Below are positions 32,231 through 41,439 of a stretch of DNA of 64,000 nucleotides, piece by piece. Every line of letters starts with the position of its first letter. Position 1 is the stretch's first letter. A model generated the notes under the pieces. That model saw only the letters and a list, made by a program, of their open reading frames with translations, had not been told where the DNA came from and searched no databases. The DNA lies in the NCBI RefSeq assembly GCF_900155965.1, contig NZ_FTMG01000007.1:186001-250000 (forward strand), written 5' to 3'. This DNA is from Mucilaginibacter lappiensis. GTDB lineage: Bacteria; Bacteroidota; Bacteroidia; Sphingobacteriales; Sphingobacteriaceae. Made by a program: the position numbers and the translations under genes.

Positions 32231-32238
32231 CAAAAGTA
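32231..32238 (-). promoter_or_regulatory. -7 box TACTTTTG before nadC
   Basis: This matches TAnnTTTG on the minus strand, 20 bp from the TTG start. Confidence 0.45.
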
Positions 32239-32264
32239 ACAACATTTTGCAGATTTTTTGGTGC

Positions 32265-32351
32265 CCATGGTCCATAGTCCATAGTAAAGAATAGTTTATT
32301 GTTCATGATTTAACCATGGACTATGGACTATGGACCATCGACTATAGACTA
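32265..32351. repeat. Bipartite inverted repeat, TCCATAGT family
   Basis: The left arm 32265-32284 (CCATGGTCCATAGTCCATAG) and right arm 32313-32351 (repeats of ACTATGGA) are inverse complements; the right arm has more words. It lies between the nadC and DUF4783 genes. Confidence 0.85.
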
Positions 32352-32354
32352 AAC

Positions 32355-32750
32355 TCACTTCACTTTTTCATTTTCAATCCGAAGTTCAATAACTGACATT
32401 TTACCACCGGCATCCTTTAAGGTAAAGGCAACCCGGTATAACCCGGTATCGGTAGTTAAAATAAATACACCAAAACGGTAATTGGCACTTGAGTTTACTT
32501 TATGCAGTAATTTGATGTTTTTGGGTTTATTTTTTGAGAAAAATTTATCCAGTATTAAGGTAGCCTGGGTTTGGGAGTAAATATTTTCCTCGTCCATTAA
32601 CGTGATCTCCACACTGGAGGCAAATAATTTGGCTAATTCTTTGGTATTGCCCTGTTTTATGAGATTAGCCACATCATCTATCGGATCGGCCGGGGTAAAA
32701 CCAGGCAAAAGAAATAGCATAATAAACGACGACAGACAAACCAGTTTCAT
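32355..32750 (-). CDS. DUF4783 domain secreted protein
   Basis: This 131-residue protein has a signal peptide (VCLSSFIMLFLLPGFTPA) followed by a compact NTF2-like domain, DPIDDVANLIKQGNTKELAK through SVIELRIENEKVK. That fits DUF4783, a Bacteroidota family of unknown function. It is upstream of nadC on the same strand with a repeat element in between. It is divergent from gpmI. Confidence 0.88.
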   Translation of the reverse strand: MKLVCLSSFIMLFLLPGFTPADPIDDVANLIKQGNTKELAKLFASSVEITLMDEENIYSQTQATLILDKFFSKNKPKNIKLLHKVNSSANYRFGVFILTTDTGLYRVAFTLKDAGGKMSVIELRIENEKVK

Positions 32751-32927
32751 ATAATTAATTAATAAACAGAAATTTTAAACAACACGGATTACTAATAAAA
32801 TCAACGGGGTTATTGACCTTCAAATAAGATATAACTGTTTTTGTACGCAATTATTATCAAATCATGCTATAGTATATTCCGCCCACCGAAATTAAAAAAA
32901 TAATCATATAAAGTACAGCGTTGCCTT

Positions 32928-32935
32928 TATATTTG
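32928..32935 (+). promoter_or_regulatory. -7 box TATATTTG before gpmI
   Basis: This matches TAnnTTTG but ends only four bases before the GTG start of gpmI. A transcript from here would be leaderless or nearly so. Confidence 0.4.
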
Positions 32936-32939
32936 CGCT

Positions 32940-34463
32940 GTGGAAAATCAAAAAAAACTCGCATTAATTATTCTTGATGGCTGGGGTTATGGCCGTAATG
33001 ACCAGTCGAACGCTATACTTGCCGCAAATACACCATTTGTTGATGGTTTGCTGCAGCAATATCCAAATTCAAAATTGGAAGCATCCGGAACCGCGGTAGG
33101 TTTACCTGCCGGACAAATGGGCAACTCAGAAGTTGGACACATGAACCTGGGCGCAGGTCGTGTAGTTTACCAGGAACTGGGGCGCATTCACAAAGCTGTT
33201 GATGATAATGAACTGCCAACCATCCCGGTATTGAAAGATGCTTTTGAATATGCCAAACAAAATAACCGCGATGTGCACTTCATAGGTCTGGTATCTGATG
33301 GAGGGGTTCACTCCCATATCAGGCACGTAAAAGGCTTGTGCGATGCAGCAAAGCAATTGGAGGTTAAAAACGTATACATCCATGCTTTTTTGGATGGCCG
33401 CGATACTGATCCTAAATCGGGACTGGGCTTTGTTACCGACCTGGAACAATATATCGAAGGATCTGATGCAAAAATTGCATCTACTATTGGCAGGTATTAT
33501 GCTATGGACCGTGATAATCGTTGGGAACGGGTAAAACTGGCTTATGACCTACTGGTTAATGGCGAGGGAGAAGCAACCCAACATATTACTGACGCGATTA
33601 AAAAATCGTACGAAGAAGGTGTTACTGATGAATTTGTAAAACCGATTGTTAGGGTCGATGCTGATGGTAAACCACTTGCCGTAATTAAAGATGGCGATGT
33701 GGTGATCTGCTTTAACTTCCGTACAGACAGGGGGCGCGAGATCAGTATAGCCTTAACACAGAAATCGTTCCCTGAATATAATCTGCATCCACTGGCTATC
33801 CGCTATATCACCATGACCCCGTATGACGAGACGTTTAAGAACGTACAGGTGGTGTTTAACAAAGAGGACCTGACCAAAACTTTGGGCGAGATTTTGCAGA
33901 ATGCAGGCAAAACACAGATCAGAATAGCCGAAACCGAGAAATATCCACACGTGACCTTCTTCTTTTCGGGGGGCCGCGAAAAAGAATTTGATAATGAGAA
34001 ACGCTTACTGGCACCATCGCCAAAAGTAGCTACTTATGATTTGCAGCCCGAAATGAATGCAGCAGGCATCCGTGATGCTATTATCCCCGAACTGGAAAGC
34101 GGCTGGCCAGATTTTGTTTGTCTTAACTTTGCTAATACCGATATGGTAGGCCATACAGGTGTTTTTAGTGCCGTAGTTAAAGCTGCCGAAACCGCCGATG
34201 CCTGTACCAAAGCAGTGGTTGAGGCCGGCCTGGCCAATGGCTATTCATTCATAATACTGGCCGATCATGGCAATGCTGATTATATGATCAACGAAGATGG
34301 GTCGCCTAATACAGCGCATACCACCAATTTGGTGCCTTGTATTATTATTGATAAAGACGTTAAACAAGTAAAAGATGGTAAATTAGGCGATGTAGCGCCT
34401 ACCATTTTAAGTATACTGGGCGTAGCTATCCCTGCGGAAATGACCGGGAATGTATTGGTATAA
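32940..34463 (+). CDS. gpmI: 2,3-bisphosphoglycerate-independent phosphoglycerate mutase
   Basis: This 507-residue alkaline-phosphatase-superfamily enzyme of glycolysis has a GTG start. ALIILDGWGYG supplies the first metal ligand, MGNSEVGHMNLGAGR carries the catalytic serine, and HFIGLVSDGGVHSH, DGRDTDPKSG, CFNFRTDRGREI, NFANTDMVGHTG and ILADHGNADYM provide the remaining metal and substrate residues. Length and order are normal. A lipoprotein gene overlaps its last 14 bases. Confidence 0.98.
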   Translation: MENQKKLALIILDGWGYGRNDQSNAILAANTPFVDGLLQQYPNSKLEASGTAVGLPAGQMGNSEVGHMNLGAGRVVYQELGRIHKAVDDNELPTIPVLKDAFEYAKQNNRDVHFIGLVSDGGVHSHIRHVKGLCDAAKQLEVKNVYIHAFLDGRDTDPKSGLGFVTDLEQYIEGSDAKIASTIGRYYAMDRDNRWERVKLAYDLLVNGEGEATQHITDAIKKSYEEGVTDEFVKPIVRVDADGKPLAVIKDGDVVICFNFRTDRGREISIALTQKSFPEYNLHPLAIRYITMTPYDETFKNVQVVFNKEDLTKTLGEILQNAGKTQIRIAETEKYPHVTFFFSGGREKEFDNEKRLLAPSPKVATYDLQPEMNAAGIRDAIIPELESGWPDFVCLNFANTDMVGHTGVFSAVVKAAETADACTKAVVEAGLANGYSFIILADHGNADYMINEDGSPNTAHTTNLVPCIIIDKDVKQVKDGKLGDVAPTILSILGVAIPAEMTGNVLV

Positions 34464-35010
34464 ATTGAAATTATCACCCATAACCGCCTTTTTAGGCGGT
34501 ATCATGCTGATATCCGGCTTGCCATCGTGCAGGCCGGATATCAAGCAAAGCGGTGCTGTATTAAAATATGTGGATATCAGTGGCTTTTTCAAAACCGACA
34601 CTGCAAAACTCACCAAACTAAATCCGCTTGTTAATAAAACCGTAACTCATAATGGTGTAACGGAAAATAAAACCCTGCATATTACCAATTGGGGGCAGGA
34701 GCTAAACCTGTTCATACAATCGGATATTAACCGGCCAGCCTGGAAAAATAGCTATAAAGTTCAAACCACAGATAGCTTAATAGTATACCAGGCCAAATAT
34801 CCTGACCTGCGCACCACTCGTATTGTGATAAAAAAAGAAGGTAGCAAGATAAAATGGGTGCTCATTTTTAATCACACCAAAAATCTCCTGTATGAAACCA
34901 GGGAAAAATTAAGTTATTTTCCTGATTCAGCCTATCTGATCGAAAAATGGCAACATGTAAAATTAATGGGGCTCAACAACTACCGCATCGAAGGGATTTT
35001 GAAAAAATAG
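34450..35010 (+). CDS. Hypothetical lipoprotein
   Basis: This 186-residue protein overlaps the end of gpmI by 14 bp, so it is probably translated in coupling with it. A basic start (MYWYKLKLS) and a hydrophobic stretch lead to a lipobox LISGLPSC (Cys27). The mature part is hydrophilic and beta-rich with no motif I recognise (WVLIFNHTKNLLYETREKLS). A periplasmic or outer-membrane location is likely; the function is unknown. Confidence 0.8.
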   Translation: MYWYKLKLSPITAFLGGIMLISGLPSCRPDIKQSGAVLKYVDISGFFKTDTAKLTKLNPLVNKTVTHNGVTENKTLHITNWGQELNLFIQSDINRPAWKNSYKVQTTDSLIVYQAKYPDLRTTRIVIKKEGSKIKWVLIFNHTKNLLYETREKLSYFPDSAYLIEKWQHVKLMGLNNYRIEGILKK

Positions 35011-35096
35011 TATCAAGTAGTTAGTATCAAGACACTAGCTTCATTATGATATCAGGAATTTAAAATCTTGATACTTGATACTAACTACTTGATACT
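35009..35096. repeat. Bipartite inverted repeat, AGTATCAAG family, second copy
   Basis: The right arm 35066-35096 is identical to that of the element at 3967-3997. The left arm 35009-35032 lacks one seven-base word. The loops of the two copies share their ends (CACT... and ...TTTAAAA), so they descend from one element. Confidence 0.9.
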
Positions 35097-35103
35097 AAAA
35101 AAA

Positions 35104-35745
35104 TTAATGGCGGGCCACTGTTGGGGCGATAGCCTGTGATAGTTTATCTTTTGACTGATCGATCAGATTGGCAATATCCGTTCTTCCGGGATTATCATTC
35201 AGTACTCTTTCAAGATCAGTTATACATGCTTTGAGAGAATTGATGCCTCTTGCCCGGTCATAAAAATGTGAGCTATTTTGTAGTTTGAACAATCCATAAT
35301 CACGATAAGCAAGTCCCCTGTTTTGGTAGAATTTACTATCATTAGGGTCGCTGTTGATAGATATAGCTTTGGTCAAGTCAACAATAGCTCCTAACAAATA
35401 CAGTTCCTTATCGGCTGGGGATGTTTGATTATCCTTCCCAAGAAAGCTTTTTGCCCTGGCCCGGTAATAATAGGCAGAAGCATCTGCAGGCTTTATGGCA
35501 ATAACACGGGTATAGGCAGTTATTGATTTTTTATAATTATCGCTATGGTAATAGGAGTACCCCAGCATCCACAGCGCGTTGGCATTGGTTGAATCGGTGA
35601 TACAAGCCTTCTCCAGGTGTGATATAGCCGATCTGAAATCGCCATCCATCAAGGCCTGCTGCCCCATTTTTACATAGGCGCTTTGTGCCACGGCCGATTC
35701 GAGCGAGGATATAATCAGGAAAGATACGATGACCGATAACTTCAT
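35104..35745 (-). CDS. TPR-repeat secreted protein
   Basis: This 213-residue protein has a signal peptide (MKLSVIVSFLIISSLESAVAQ) and about four tetratricopeptide repeats: AYVKMGQQALMDGDFRSAIS, ANALWMLGYSYYHSDNYKKS, ASAYYYRARAKSFLGK and FYQNRGLAYRDYGLFK. TPRs mediate protein-protein contacts. Partner and pathway are unknown, and the neighbours give no clue. Confidence 0.88.
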   Translation of the reverse strand: MKLSVIVSFLIISSLESAVAQSAYVKMGQQALMDGDFRSAISHLEKACITDSTNANALWMLGYSYYHSDNYKKSITAYTRVIAIKPADASAYYYRARAKSFLGKDNQTSPADKELYLLGAIVDLTKAISINSDPNDSKFYQNRGLAYRDYGLFKLQNSSHFYDRARGINSLKACITDLERVLNDNPGRTDIANLIDQSKDKLSQAIAPTVARH

Positions 35746-36114
35746 TAGCGATTAATAGTGAAACAGAAACGGTATAACATTAACTACCATTATATCGAAT
35801 TATTATGCCAAACAGCATTTTTCTTCAAAAAAATATCATTTTCAAAAAATTCCAGAAGGCTATAGTATGACTTTTTTTCATATTTATCAATAAATTCTTA
35901 TTTAATTAGTAAACTTATAAGTGATTTGGAAATAAACAAATAACCAAACCATTGCCCTGCCATATTGCTTGTTAAGCATTATTACCATAACTTGGCACAG
36001 CTCTTGAAACATAAGTAGCAACATGTAATAACCGCAGTTTTACCTGTATTTAACAGCTTGATGATGATACGGGCTGACAACATGACGGTTTTATCTATAT
36101 ATAAAATATAATTA
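35746..36114. other. 369-bp region upstream of lon
   Basis: The region is AT-rich without an ORF. The only recognisable signal is a sigma-54-like sequence at 35993-36007. It lies between the divergent TPR and lon genes. Confidence 0.5.
35993..36007 (+). promoter_or_regulatory. Sigma-54-like promoter upstream of lon
   Basis: TGGCAC-N5-TTGA has the GG of the -24 element and the correct spacing to the -12 element, where GA replaces the expected GC. Transcription would begin near 36019, about 96 nt before the lon start. Confidence 0.35.
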
Positions 36115-38589
36115 ATGACTTTTGATCCATTCGATTTTAAAAATGCTCTACCGGTTATAAATGAAGACTCGGAGTTCTTTCCCCTAATGTCTACCGAAGA
36201 CGAGGAAGAAATGAACAATGAGGAAATGCCGGAGGTATTATCTATACTGCCTTTGCGTAACACCGTTTTATTCCCGGGTGTAGTGATACCCATAACGGTT
36301 GGCAGAGACAAATCAATTAAACTGATACGCGATGCCAACAAAGGCAATCGCATGATTGGGGTAGTTGCGCAACAGGATGTGGGGATAGAAGACCCTAATT
36401 TTAGCCAGTTAAATAAAATTGGCACCATTGCCCTTATTATAAAAATGCTGCAAATGCCCGATGGTAACACCACCGTTATTATTCAGGGTAAAAAACGCTT
36501 CGTTTTAAAAGATGAGGTACAAAGCGAGCCTTACATAAAAGCTACTATTGAACCGTTTAAAGAAATAAAGGCTAAAGAGGATAAAGAGTTTAAAGCCATG
36601 GTATCGTCTATTAAAGACATGGCCATGAACATTATCCAACTGTCGCCCAATATTCCGAGCGAGGCCGGTATAGCTATCCGCAATATAGAAAGCACTTCAT
36701 TTTTGATCAATTTTATTTCATCGAACATGAATGCCGATATGGCGGCCAAACAACGCCTGCTGGAAGTTGCCAACCTGCGCGAACGGGCCAACATGGTACT
36801 GGAACACCTAACGCTTGATCTGCAGATGCTGGAGCTTAAAAACCAGATCCAAACCAAAGTACGTGTTGATCTGGATAAGCAGCAGCGGGATTATTTTTTA
36901 AATCAGCAGCTAAAAACCATCCAGGAAGAATTGGGTGGAAACTCGCCCGATCTGGAAATTGATGATCTGCGTCAGCGTGCCCTCAAAAAGAAATGGGGCA
37001 AAGAGGTAAAAGATCATTTTGCCAAAGAGCTTGAAAAATTAGCCAGAACCAACCCGGCTGCCGCTGATTACTCTGTACAGATCAATTACCTTGAATTATT
37101 GCTTGATTTACCCTGGAACGAGTTCACCAAAGATAACTTTGATTTGAAACGTGCCCAAAAGGTGTTGGATAAAGATCACTTTGGTTTGGATAAGGTTAAA
37201 CAGCGTATTATTGAATACCTGGCTGTGCTCAAATTAAAGCACGATATGAAGGCCCCTATCCTTTGTTTGGTGGGCCCTCCGGGAGTTGGTAAAACATCTT
37301 TAGGCAAATCGATAGCTAAAGCACTTGGTCGTAAATATGTACGTATGGCTTTAGGCGGTATCCGTGATGAGGCCGAAATAAGGGGTCACCGTAAAACTTA
37401 TATTGGCGCTATGCCGGGTCGTATCATACAATCAGTTAAAAAGGCCGGCGCTGCCAACCCGGTTTTCATATTAGATGAAATTGACAAGGTTGGTAACGAT
37501 TTCCGCGGAGATCCGTCATCGGCTTTACTGGAAGTACTTGACCCTGAACAAAACAGCACTTTTTATGACCATTATGTGGAAATGGATTTCGATCTGTCAA
37601 ACGTGATGTTCATAGCTACCGCCAATTCATTAAGTACCATACAACCTGCTCTTTTGGATAGGATGGAAATCATTGAAGTGAATGGTTATACCATTGAAGA
37701 AAAGATTGAGATTGCCAAACAACACCTGCTACCTAAACAGCGTGAAGCTCACGGCTTAAAACTAAAGGATGTAAGCTTGAAAACCGATGTATTGGAAAAA
37801 CTCATCGTGGATTATACCCGCGAATCGGGTGTACGTGCACTGGAGAAAAAAATAGGATCGGTAGTTCGCGGGGTAGCCAAAAACATTGCCATGGAAGAGG
37901 AATACAATCCTGTGGTAAACAAAAAAGATATTGAAAAAATACTGGGCGCTCCCATTTATGATAAAGACCTTTATGAAGGTAACGATGTTGCCGGTGTAGT
38001 TACAGGCCTTGCCTGGACATCGGTTGGTGGCGATATCCTGTTTATTGAGGCTAGTTTAAGTCCGGGTAAAGGGCGTTTAACTCTAACCGGTAGCCTGGGC
38101 GATGTCATGAAGGAATCGGTTACCATTGCATTGGCTTATCTGCGTGCACATTCTGACTACTTTAACATCAACCCCAAATTGTTTGATCAATGGGATGTGC
38201 ATGTACATGTACCGGCGGGCGCCACACCAAAGGATGGCCCATCGGCCGGTATAACCATGCTTACCGCCTTAGTTTCGGCATTTACACAACGTAAAGTAAA
38301 ACCTAACCTGGCTATGACAGGCGAGATCACCCTTCGCGGACGGGTATTGGCTGTAGGTGGTATCAAAGAAAAAATACTGGCCGCCAAACGTGCCAATATC
38401 AAAGAGATCATTCTATGTAAATCGAACCAGAAAGATATCCTGGAGATCAAGGAAGATTATATTAAGGATCTGAAGTTCCATTATGTAGCGGATATGCGCG
38501 ATGTAATTGCGCTTGCCCTTTTGGATGAAAAGGTAAGTCATCCGATCGATCTTACTGTCAGGGAAGACGAAAAAGCGGTAGTTAATTAA
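36115..38589 (+). CDS. lon: ATP-dependent protease Lon
   Basis: This 824-residue protease has an N-terminal substrate domain (LPLRNTVLFPGVVIPITVGR) and a central AAA+ module with Walker A GPPGVGKT (387-394) and Walker B PVFILDEIDK. Its C-terminal Ser-Lys protease domain has Ser710 in DGPSAGITM and Lys753 in GGIKEKILAAKRA. It degrades misfolded and regulatory proteins in the cytoplasm. The long acidic N-terminal extension before LPLRN is usual in Bacteroidota. An element with 30-bp perfect arms follows its stop. Confidence 0.98.
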   Translation: MTFDPFDFKNALPVINEDSEFFPLMSTEDEEEMNNEEMPEVLSILPLRNTVLFPGVVIPITVGRDKSIKLIRDANKGNRMIGVVAQQDVGIEDPNFSQLNKIGTIALIIKMLQMPDGNTTVIIQGKKRFVLKDEVQSEPYIKATIEPFKEIKAKEDKEFKAMVSSIKDMAMNIIQLSPNIPSEAGIAIRNIESTSFLINFISSNMNADMAAKQRLLEVANLRERANMVLEHLTLDLQMLELKNQIQTKVRVDLDKQQRDYFLNQQLKTIQEELGGNSPDLEIDDLRQRALKKKWGKEVKDHFAKELEKLARTNPAAADYSVQINYLELLLDLPWNEFTKDNFDLKRAQKVLDKDHFGLDKVKQRIIEYLAVLKLKHDMKAPILCLVGPPGVGKTSLGKSIAKALGRKYVRMALGGIRDEAEIRGHRKTYIGAMPGRIIQSVKKAGAANPVFILDEIDKVGNDFRGDPSSALLEVLDPEQNSTFYDHYVEMDFDLSNVMFIATANSLSTIQPALLDRMEIIEVNGYTIEEKIEIAKQHLLPKQREAHGLKLKDVSLKTDVLEKLIVDYTRESGVRALEKKIGSVVRGVAKNIAMEEEYNPVVNKKDIEKILGAPIYDKDLYEGNDVAGVVTGLAWTSVGGDILFIEASLSPGKGRLTLTGSLGDVMKESVTIALAYLRAHSDYFNINPKLFDQWDVHVHVPAGATPKDGPSAGITMLTALVSAFTQRKVKPNLAMTGEITLRGRVLAVGGIKEKILAAKRANIKEIILCKSNQKDILEIKEDYIKDLKFHYVADMRDVIALALLDEKVSHPIDLTVREDEKAVVN

Positions 38590-38595
38590 ATAATA

Positions 38596-38666
38596 TCATT
38601 GAGTCATTAACGTCATTAGGTCATTTTGAAAAATTTAATGACCTAATGACGTTAATGACTCAATGA
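38596..38666. repeat. Bipartite inverted repeat, GTCATTAA family
   Basis: Arms 38596-38625 and 38637-38666 are perfect 30-nt inverse complements with an 11-nt loop, made of the words GTCATTAA, CGTCATTAG and GTCATT. It starts six bases after the lon stop and could terminate its transcript. The related copy is at 41902-41974. Confidence 0.92.
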
Positions 38667-38710
38667 CGTTACTTTTTTCTATATTAGGCGCTGATATATT
38701 TAACAACCTA

Positions 38711-39661
38711 ATGTTTAATAAACTATTCCTCACACTGTTGTGCCTGTTTGGCTCCATCAGTCTATTTGCACAAACCCGCGGTCACGAAATTGCTATACAA
38801 ACTGATAATGACGGCTACCTGGGGCAGGGCTCAGACAGGTATTATACCAATGGCATCTTTATTTATTACCGTAAAGCTTTAAAAGCCGATGGCGATCTTC
38901 AGAATAAAGTTTTAGGTTTTGAGATTGGGCAAAAAATGTACAATGCACAATCAGGCTATGTTCCTAATGCCTCCTATATCGACAGACCTTTCGCGGCCTA
39001 CTCCTACATTGGTTCAACACTGAACTTATTGTATAAAAACGAAAGCACGCTTAAACTAAGCGCCCAGTTAGGTATTGTTGGCCCGGCAGCAGGTGGCGAA
39101 CCGATACAAAAATTCATTCACAATACTTTTGGGTTTTATGCTTTAAATGGCTGGCAATACCAGATTAAGAACAATGTGGAACTCAATTTAGGCGCCGAGT
39201 ATAATAAACTACTGGCAAGGGCTTCGTGGATTGATGTAAGCCTGGCTTCGTACGCAAACCTGGGTAATGGCTTCACCGGCGCAGGTGTAGGCCCGTTGAT
39301 CCGTCTGGGTAATTTTAACCAGCTTTTCAACTCAGTGAGTACACAAAGTACGGTATCCGCTGCCGATCAAACAGGATTATTGCACACTCACGAGATCTTC
39401 TTTTACTATAAACCGCAGATCAATGGCGTGCTTTATGATGCCACTATACAAGGTCCTCTATTCAATAAAAATCACGATCCAAACAGCCTCGAGGTTACAT
39501 TAGATAAAAAGCCATTTATATTCAGCAATCAGGTAGGCGTGGCCTTTACCACCAGTCGTTTCACTTTTGACATAGCAGCCATTTTCCATACTAAAGATGT
39601 GGAAGAGATGTTAAGGTCTCATCAATGGGCCAGCATTACCGGTGCGTACAGATTTAAATAG
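38711..39661 (+). CDS. LpxR-family lipid A deacylase-like outer-membrane protein
   Basis: I start this protein at ATG 38711 (316 residues), giving the signal peptide MFNKLFLTLLCLFGSISLFAQ. The in-frame ATG at 38663 lies in a repeat. The DUF2219/LpxR signature TDNDGYLGQGSDRYYTNGI follows, with the Asn-Asp pair and the Asp-Arg-Tyr-Tyr-Thr-Asn-Gly run, then beta-barrel sequence ending ITGAYRFK. LpxR removes the 3'-acyloxyacyl chain of lipid A in some Proteobacteria. Whether this protein acts on lipid A is not known. Confidence 0.87.
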   Translation: MFNKLFLTLLCLFGSISLFAQTRGHEIAIQTDNDGYLGQGSDRYYTNGIFIYYRKALKADGDLQNKVLGFEIGQKMYNAQSGYVPNASYIDRPFAAYSYIGSTLNLLYKNESTLKLSAQLGIVGPAAGGEPIQKFIHNTFGFYALNGWQYQIKNNVELNLGAEYNKLLARASWIDVSLASYANLGNGFTGAGVGPLIRLGNFNQLFNSVSTQSTVSAADQTGLLHTHEIFFYYKPQINGVLYDATIQGPLFNKNHDPNSLEVTLDKKPFIFSNQVGVAFTTSRFTFDIAAIFHTKDVEEMLRSHQWASITGAYRFK

Positions 39662-39694
39662 ATTGCCTGAATTCGACAAGAATTCTATAAAAAT

Positions 39695-39784
39695 CATGGT
39701 TTACACATTTTAGCAAGAAAACTAATTAATTTATTGATAGTCAATTAGTTAATTCAATGTTAACCATAAAAAGTGTAAACCATG
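39695..39784. repeat. Nested inverted repeat, GTTTACAC family
   Basis: CATGGTTTACACATTTT (39695-39711) pairs with 39768-39784 (16 of 17). Inside, AACTAATT and AATTAGTT pair again. It lies between the convergent LpxR-like and arfB genes and could terminate both. Confidence 0.8.
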
Positions 39785-39823
39785 TAAACCCACTTTTTAA
39801 CAAAATAGGCACCGGTTCAAGGA

Positions 39824-40231
39824 TCAATCAAAATCAACCTTCCGGTTTTCCTTCTTGGCAGAGTGTTTCTTTTTGTTATCCAAACGGGCGGCTTTTGCTG
39901 CCTTACTTACTTTAGTAGGTTTACGCACTTTGGGTTTCTGCAATGCCCGGGTGAGTAATACTATCAATCGTTCAATAGCTTTCTCTTTATTGAGGTATTG
40001 GCTACGCTCCTCGTCACAGATCACCTGTACAAAACCGTCTTTATTTAAGCGGTTTTGTAATTTATCGTTCAGTAGTAATTTCTCCTCTTCGGTAAACAGT
40101 TCGGAGCTGCCTACATTAAATAAAAGCTCCACCTTACTCGATACTTTATTTACATTTTGACCGCCCTTACCCCCACTACGCGAGGTTTTATAAGTAATTT
40201 CTTTTTGCAGCTCAGATTTAGTAAGGTTCAT
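39824..40231 (-). CDS. arfB: Alternative ribosome-rescue factor / peptidyl-tRNA hydrolase ArfB
   Basis: This 135-residue protein has the class-I release-factor GGQ motif at residues 23-25 (SRSGGKGGQNVNKV) followed by SSKVELLFNV. Its basic C-terminal tail (KVRKPTKVSKAAKAARLDNK...) enters the mRNA channel of stalled ribosomes. It lacks the codon-recognition domain of true release factors. It hydrolyses peptidyl-tRNA on ribosomes stalled without a stop codon. Confidence 0.95.
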   Translation of the reverse strand: MNLTKSELQKEITYKTSRSGGKGGQNVNKVSSKVELLFNVGSSELFTEEEKLLLNDKLQNRLNKDGFVQVICDEERSQYLNKEKAIERLIVLLTRALQKPKVRKPTKVSKAAKAARLDNKKKHSAKKENRKVDFD

Positions 40232-40250
40232 GCGGCAAAGGTAATTATTT

Positions 40251-40350
40251 AGGTGGATTGGGTGAGTAGTTGATTAAGTGGATTTTACCAGAATGTGTGG
40301 GCAGCTCTTCCGCCTAATCAACTACTCACTTAATCAACTACTCACCTACC
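40251..40350. repeat. Bipartite inverted repeat, GAGTAGTTGATTA family
   Basis: The left arm 40251-40282 contains GTGAGTAGTTGATTAAGTGG. The right arm 40311-40350 contains its complement and one additional word pair. It lies between divergent arfB and cmk; an in-frame ATG within it would give cmk a false N-terminus. Confidence 0.88.
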
Positions 40351-40385
40351 AACAAATCACAATTATTTGTACTTTAGCTACGCTT

Positions 40386-41060
40386 ATGAGTAAAAACATA
40401 GTAGTGGCAATTGATGGTTATTCATCATGTGGTAAAAGTACACTGGCCAAAGCTTTAGCTAAAAAACTTCATTTTATTTATGTGGATAGCGGCGCTATGT
40501 ACCGCGCTGTTGCCTTGTATTTTTTACGCAACAATATCGACGTGACCAATCACGATCAAATTGCAGAAGCATTAAAAAACATAAACCTTAACTTTCATTC
40601 ACGTGATTATCAGACCCACATCACCCTAAACGGTGAAGAGGTATCCGAAGAGATCCGCCTGATGCCGGTATCTGATAAGGTAAGCGAAGTATCGGCCATT
40701 CGCGAAGTACGTAAAGAGATGGTTAAACAACAGCAGCGCATGGGTCATTCTAAAAACATAGTAATGGACGGCCGTGATATAGGCACAACCGTTTTCCCGG
40801 ATGCTGATGTAAAAATATTCATGACCGCCGACCCTAAAGTACGCGCAGAAAGGCGCTACAAAGAGATCAAGGATAAAAACCCTGAAATTACATTAGAAGA
40901 GGTATTTGAGAATATAGCCCATCGTGATTACCAGGATACCACCCGTGAAGAAAGTCCGCTGGTAAGAGCCGATGATGCCATTATATTGGATAATACCAAC
41001 TTAACACCGCAAGATCAGCTGGACTTTGCCCTGGATAGAGTAAAACCACTTATTCTTTAA
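40386..41060 (+). CDS. cmk: Cytidylate kinase
   Basis: With ATG 40386 as start the protein is 224 residues and begins MSKNIVVAIDGYSSCGKST, placing the P-loop at residues 11-19. The CMP-binding YVDSGAMYRAVALYFL and the DGRDIGTTVFPDADVKIFM segment are typical of Cmk. It phosphorylates CMP and dCMP. The longer reading from 40278 would translate a repeat element and was rejected. Confidence 0.97.
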   Translation: MSKNIVVAIDGYSSCGKSTLAKALAKKLHFIYVDSGAMYRAVALYFLRNNIDVTNHDQIAEALKNINLNFHSRDYQTHITLNGEEVSEEIRLMPVSDKVSEVSAIREVRKEMVKQQQRMGHSKNIVMDGRDIGTTVFPDADVKIFMTADPKVRAERRYKEIKDKNPEITLEEVFENIAHRDYQDTTREESPLVRADDAIILDNTNLTPQDQLDFALDRVKPLIL

Positions 41061-41077
41061 GTTTGGAGTCAGATCCG

Positions 41078-41419
41078 TTAGGGCTTTAAAAAAGCCCCAT
41101 CGATAATTAATAGTTTTACACCACCGGCAGAGACTGACCGGTGTGAGCTTAGGTTATCAGACACGATATAGGTCATTCCTTTGGTCAGGGTAAAGGCTTC
41201 TCCGTTTTGAAGCTCACTTATAAATTCACCTTCCAGGCAATGCACACTATGCCCTTTTTGACACCAGTGGTCGGCCAGGTATCCGGCAGAATATTCCACT
41301 AAGCGAACTCTAAGACCATTGAGCAATAAAGTTTGCCAGAATGCCGTCCCGGTTTCGCCTTTGTGTTCCGTTTTCACGACTGATGCCCAATCGATAGTTT
41401 GAAAAGGTATATTGTACAT
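41078..41419 (-). CDS. Cupin-fold protein (DHCW-motif type)
   Basis: This 113-residue single-domain beta-barrel has YLADHWCQKGHSVHCLEGEF, giving His and Cys residues at the usual cupin metal-ligand positions, and a C-terminal strand HRSVSAGGVKLLIIDG. The family is known by name only, and its reaction is unknown. It converges with cmk (17-bp gap) and precedes nothing on its strand, being 20 bp behind the dCMP deaminase gene. Confidence 0.85.
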   Translation of the reverse strand: MYNIPFQTIDWASVVKTEHKGETGTAFWQTLLLNGLRVRLVEYSAGYLADHWCQKGHSVHCLEGEFISELQNGEAFTLTKGMTYIVSDNLSSHRSVSAGGVKLLIIDGAFLKP

Positions 41420-41439
41420 AGTTTGAGAATTACGTTATT

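Noticed and set aside
38663..38710. Extended start of the LpxR-like protein
   Set aside because: The ATG lies in the GTCATTAA repeat, and the extension would hide the signal peptide beginning at 38711.
40278..40385. Extended cytidylate kinase from 40278
   Set aside because: The extra 36 residues are translated from a GAGTAGTTGATTA repeat; the P-loop position fits only the ATG at 40386.
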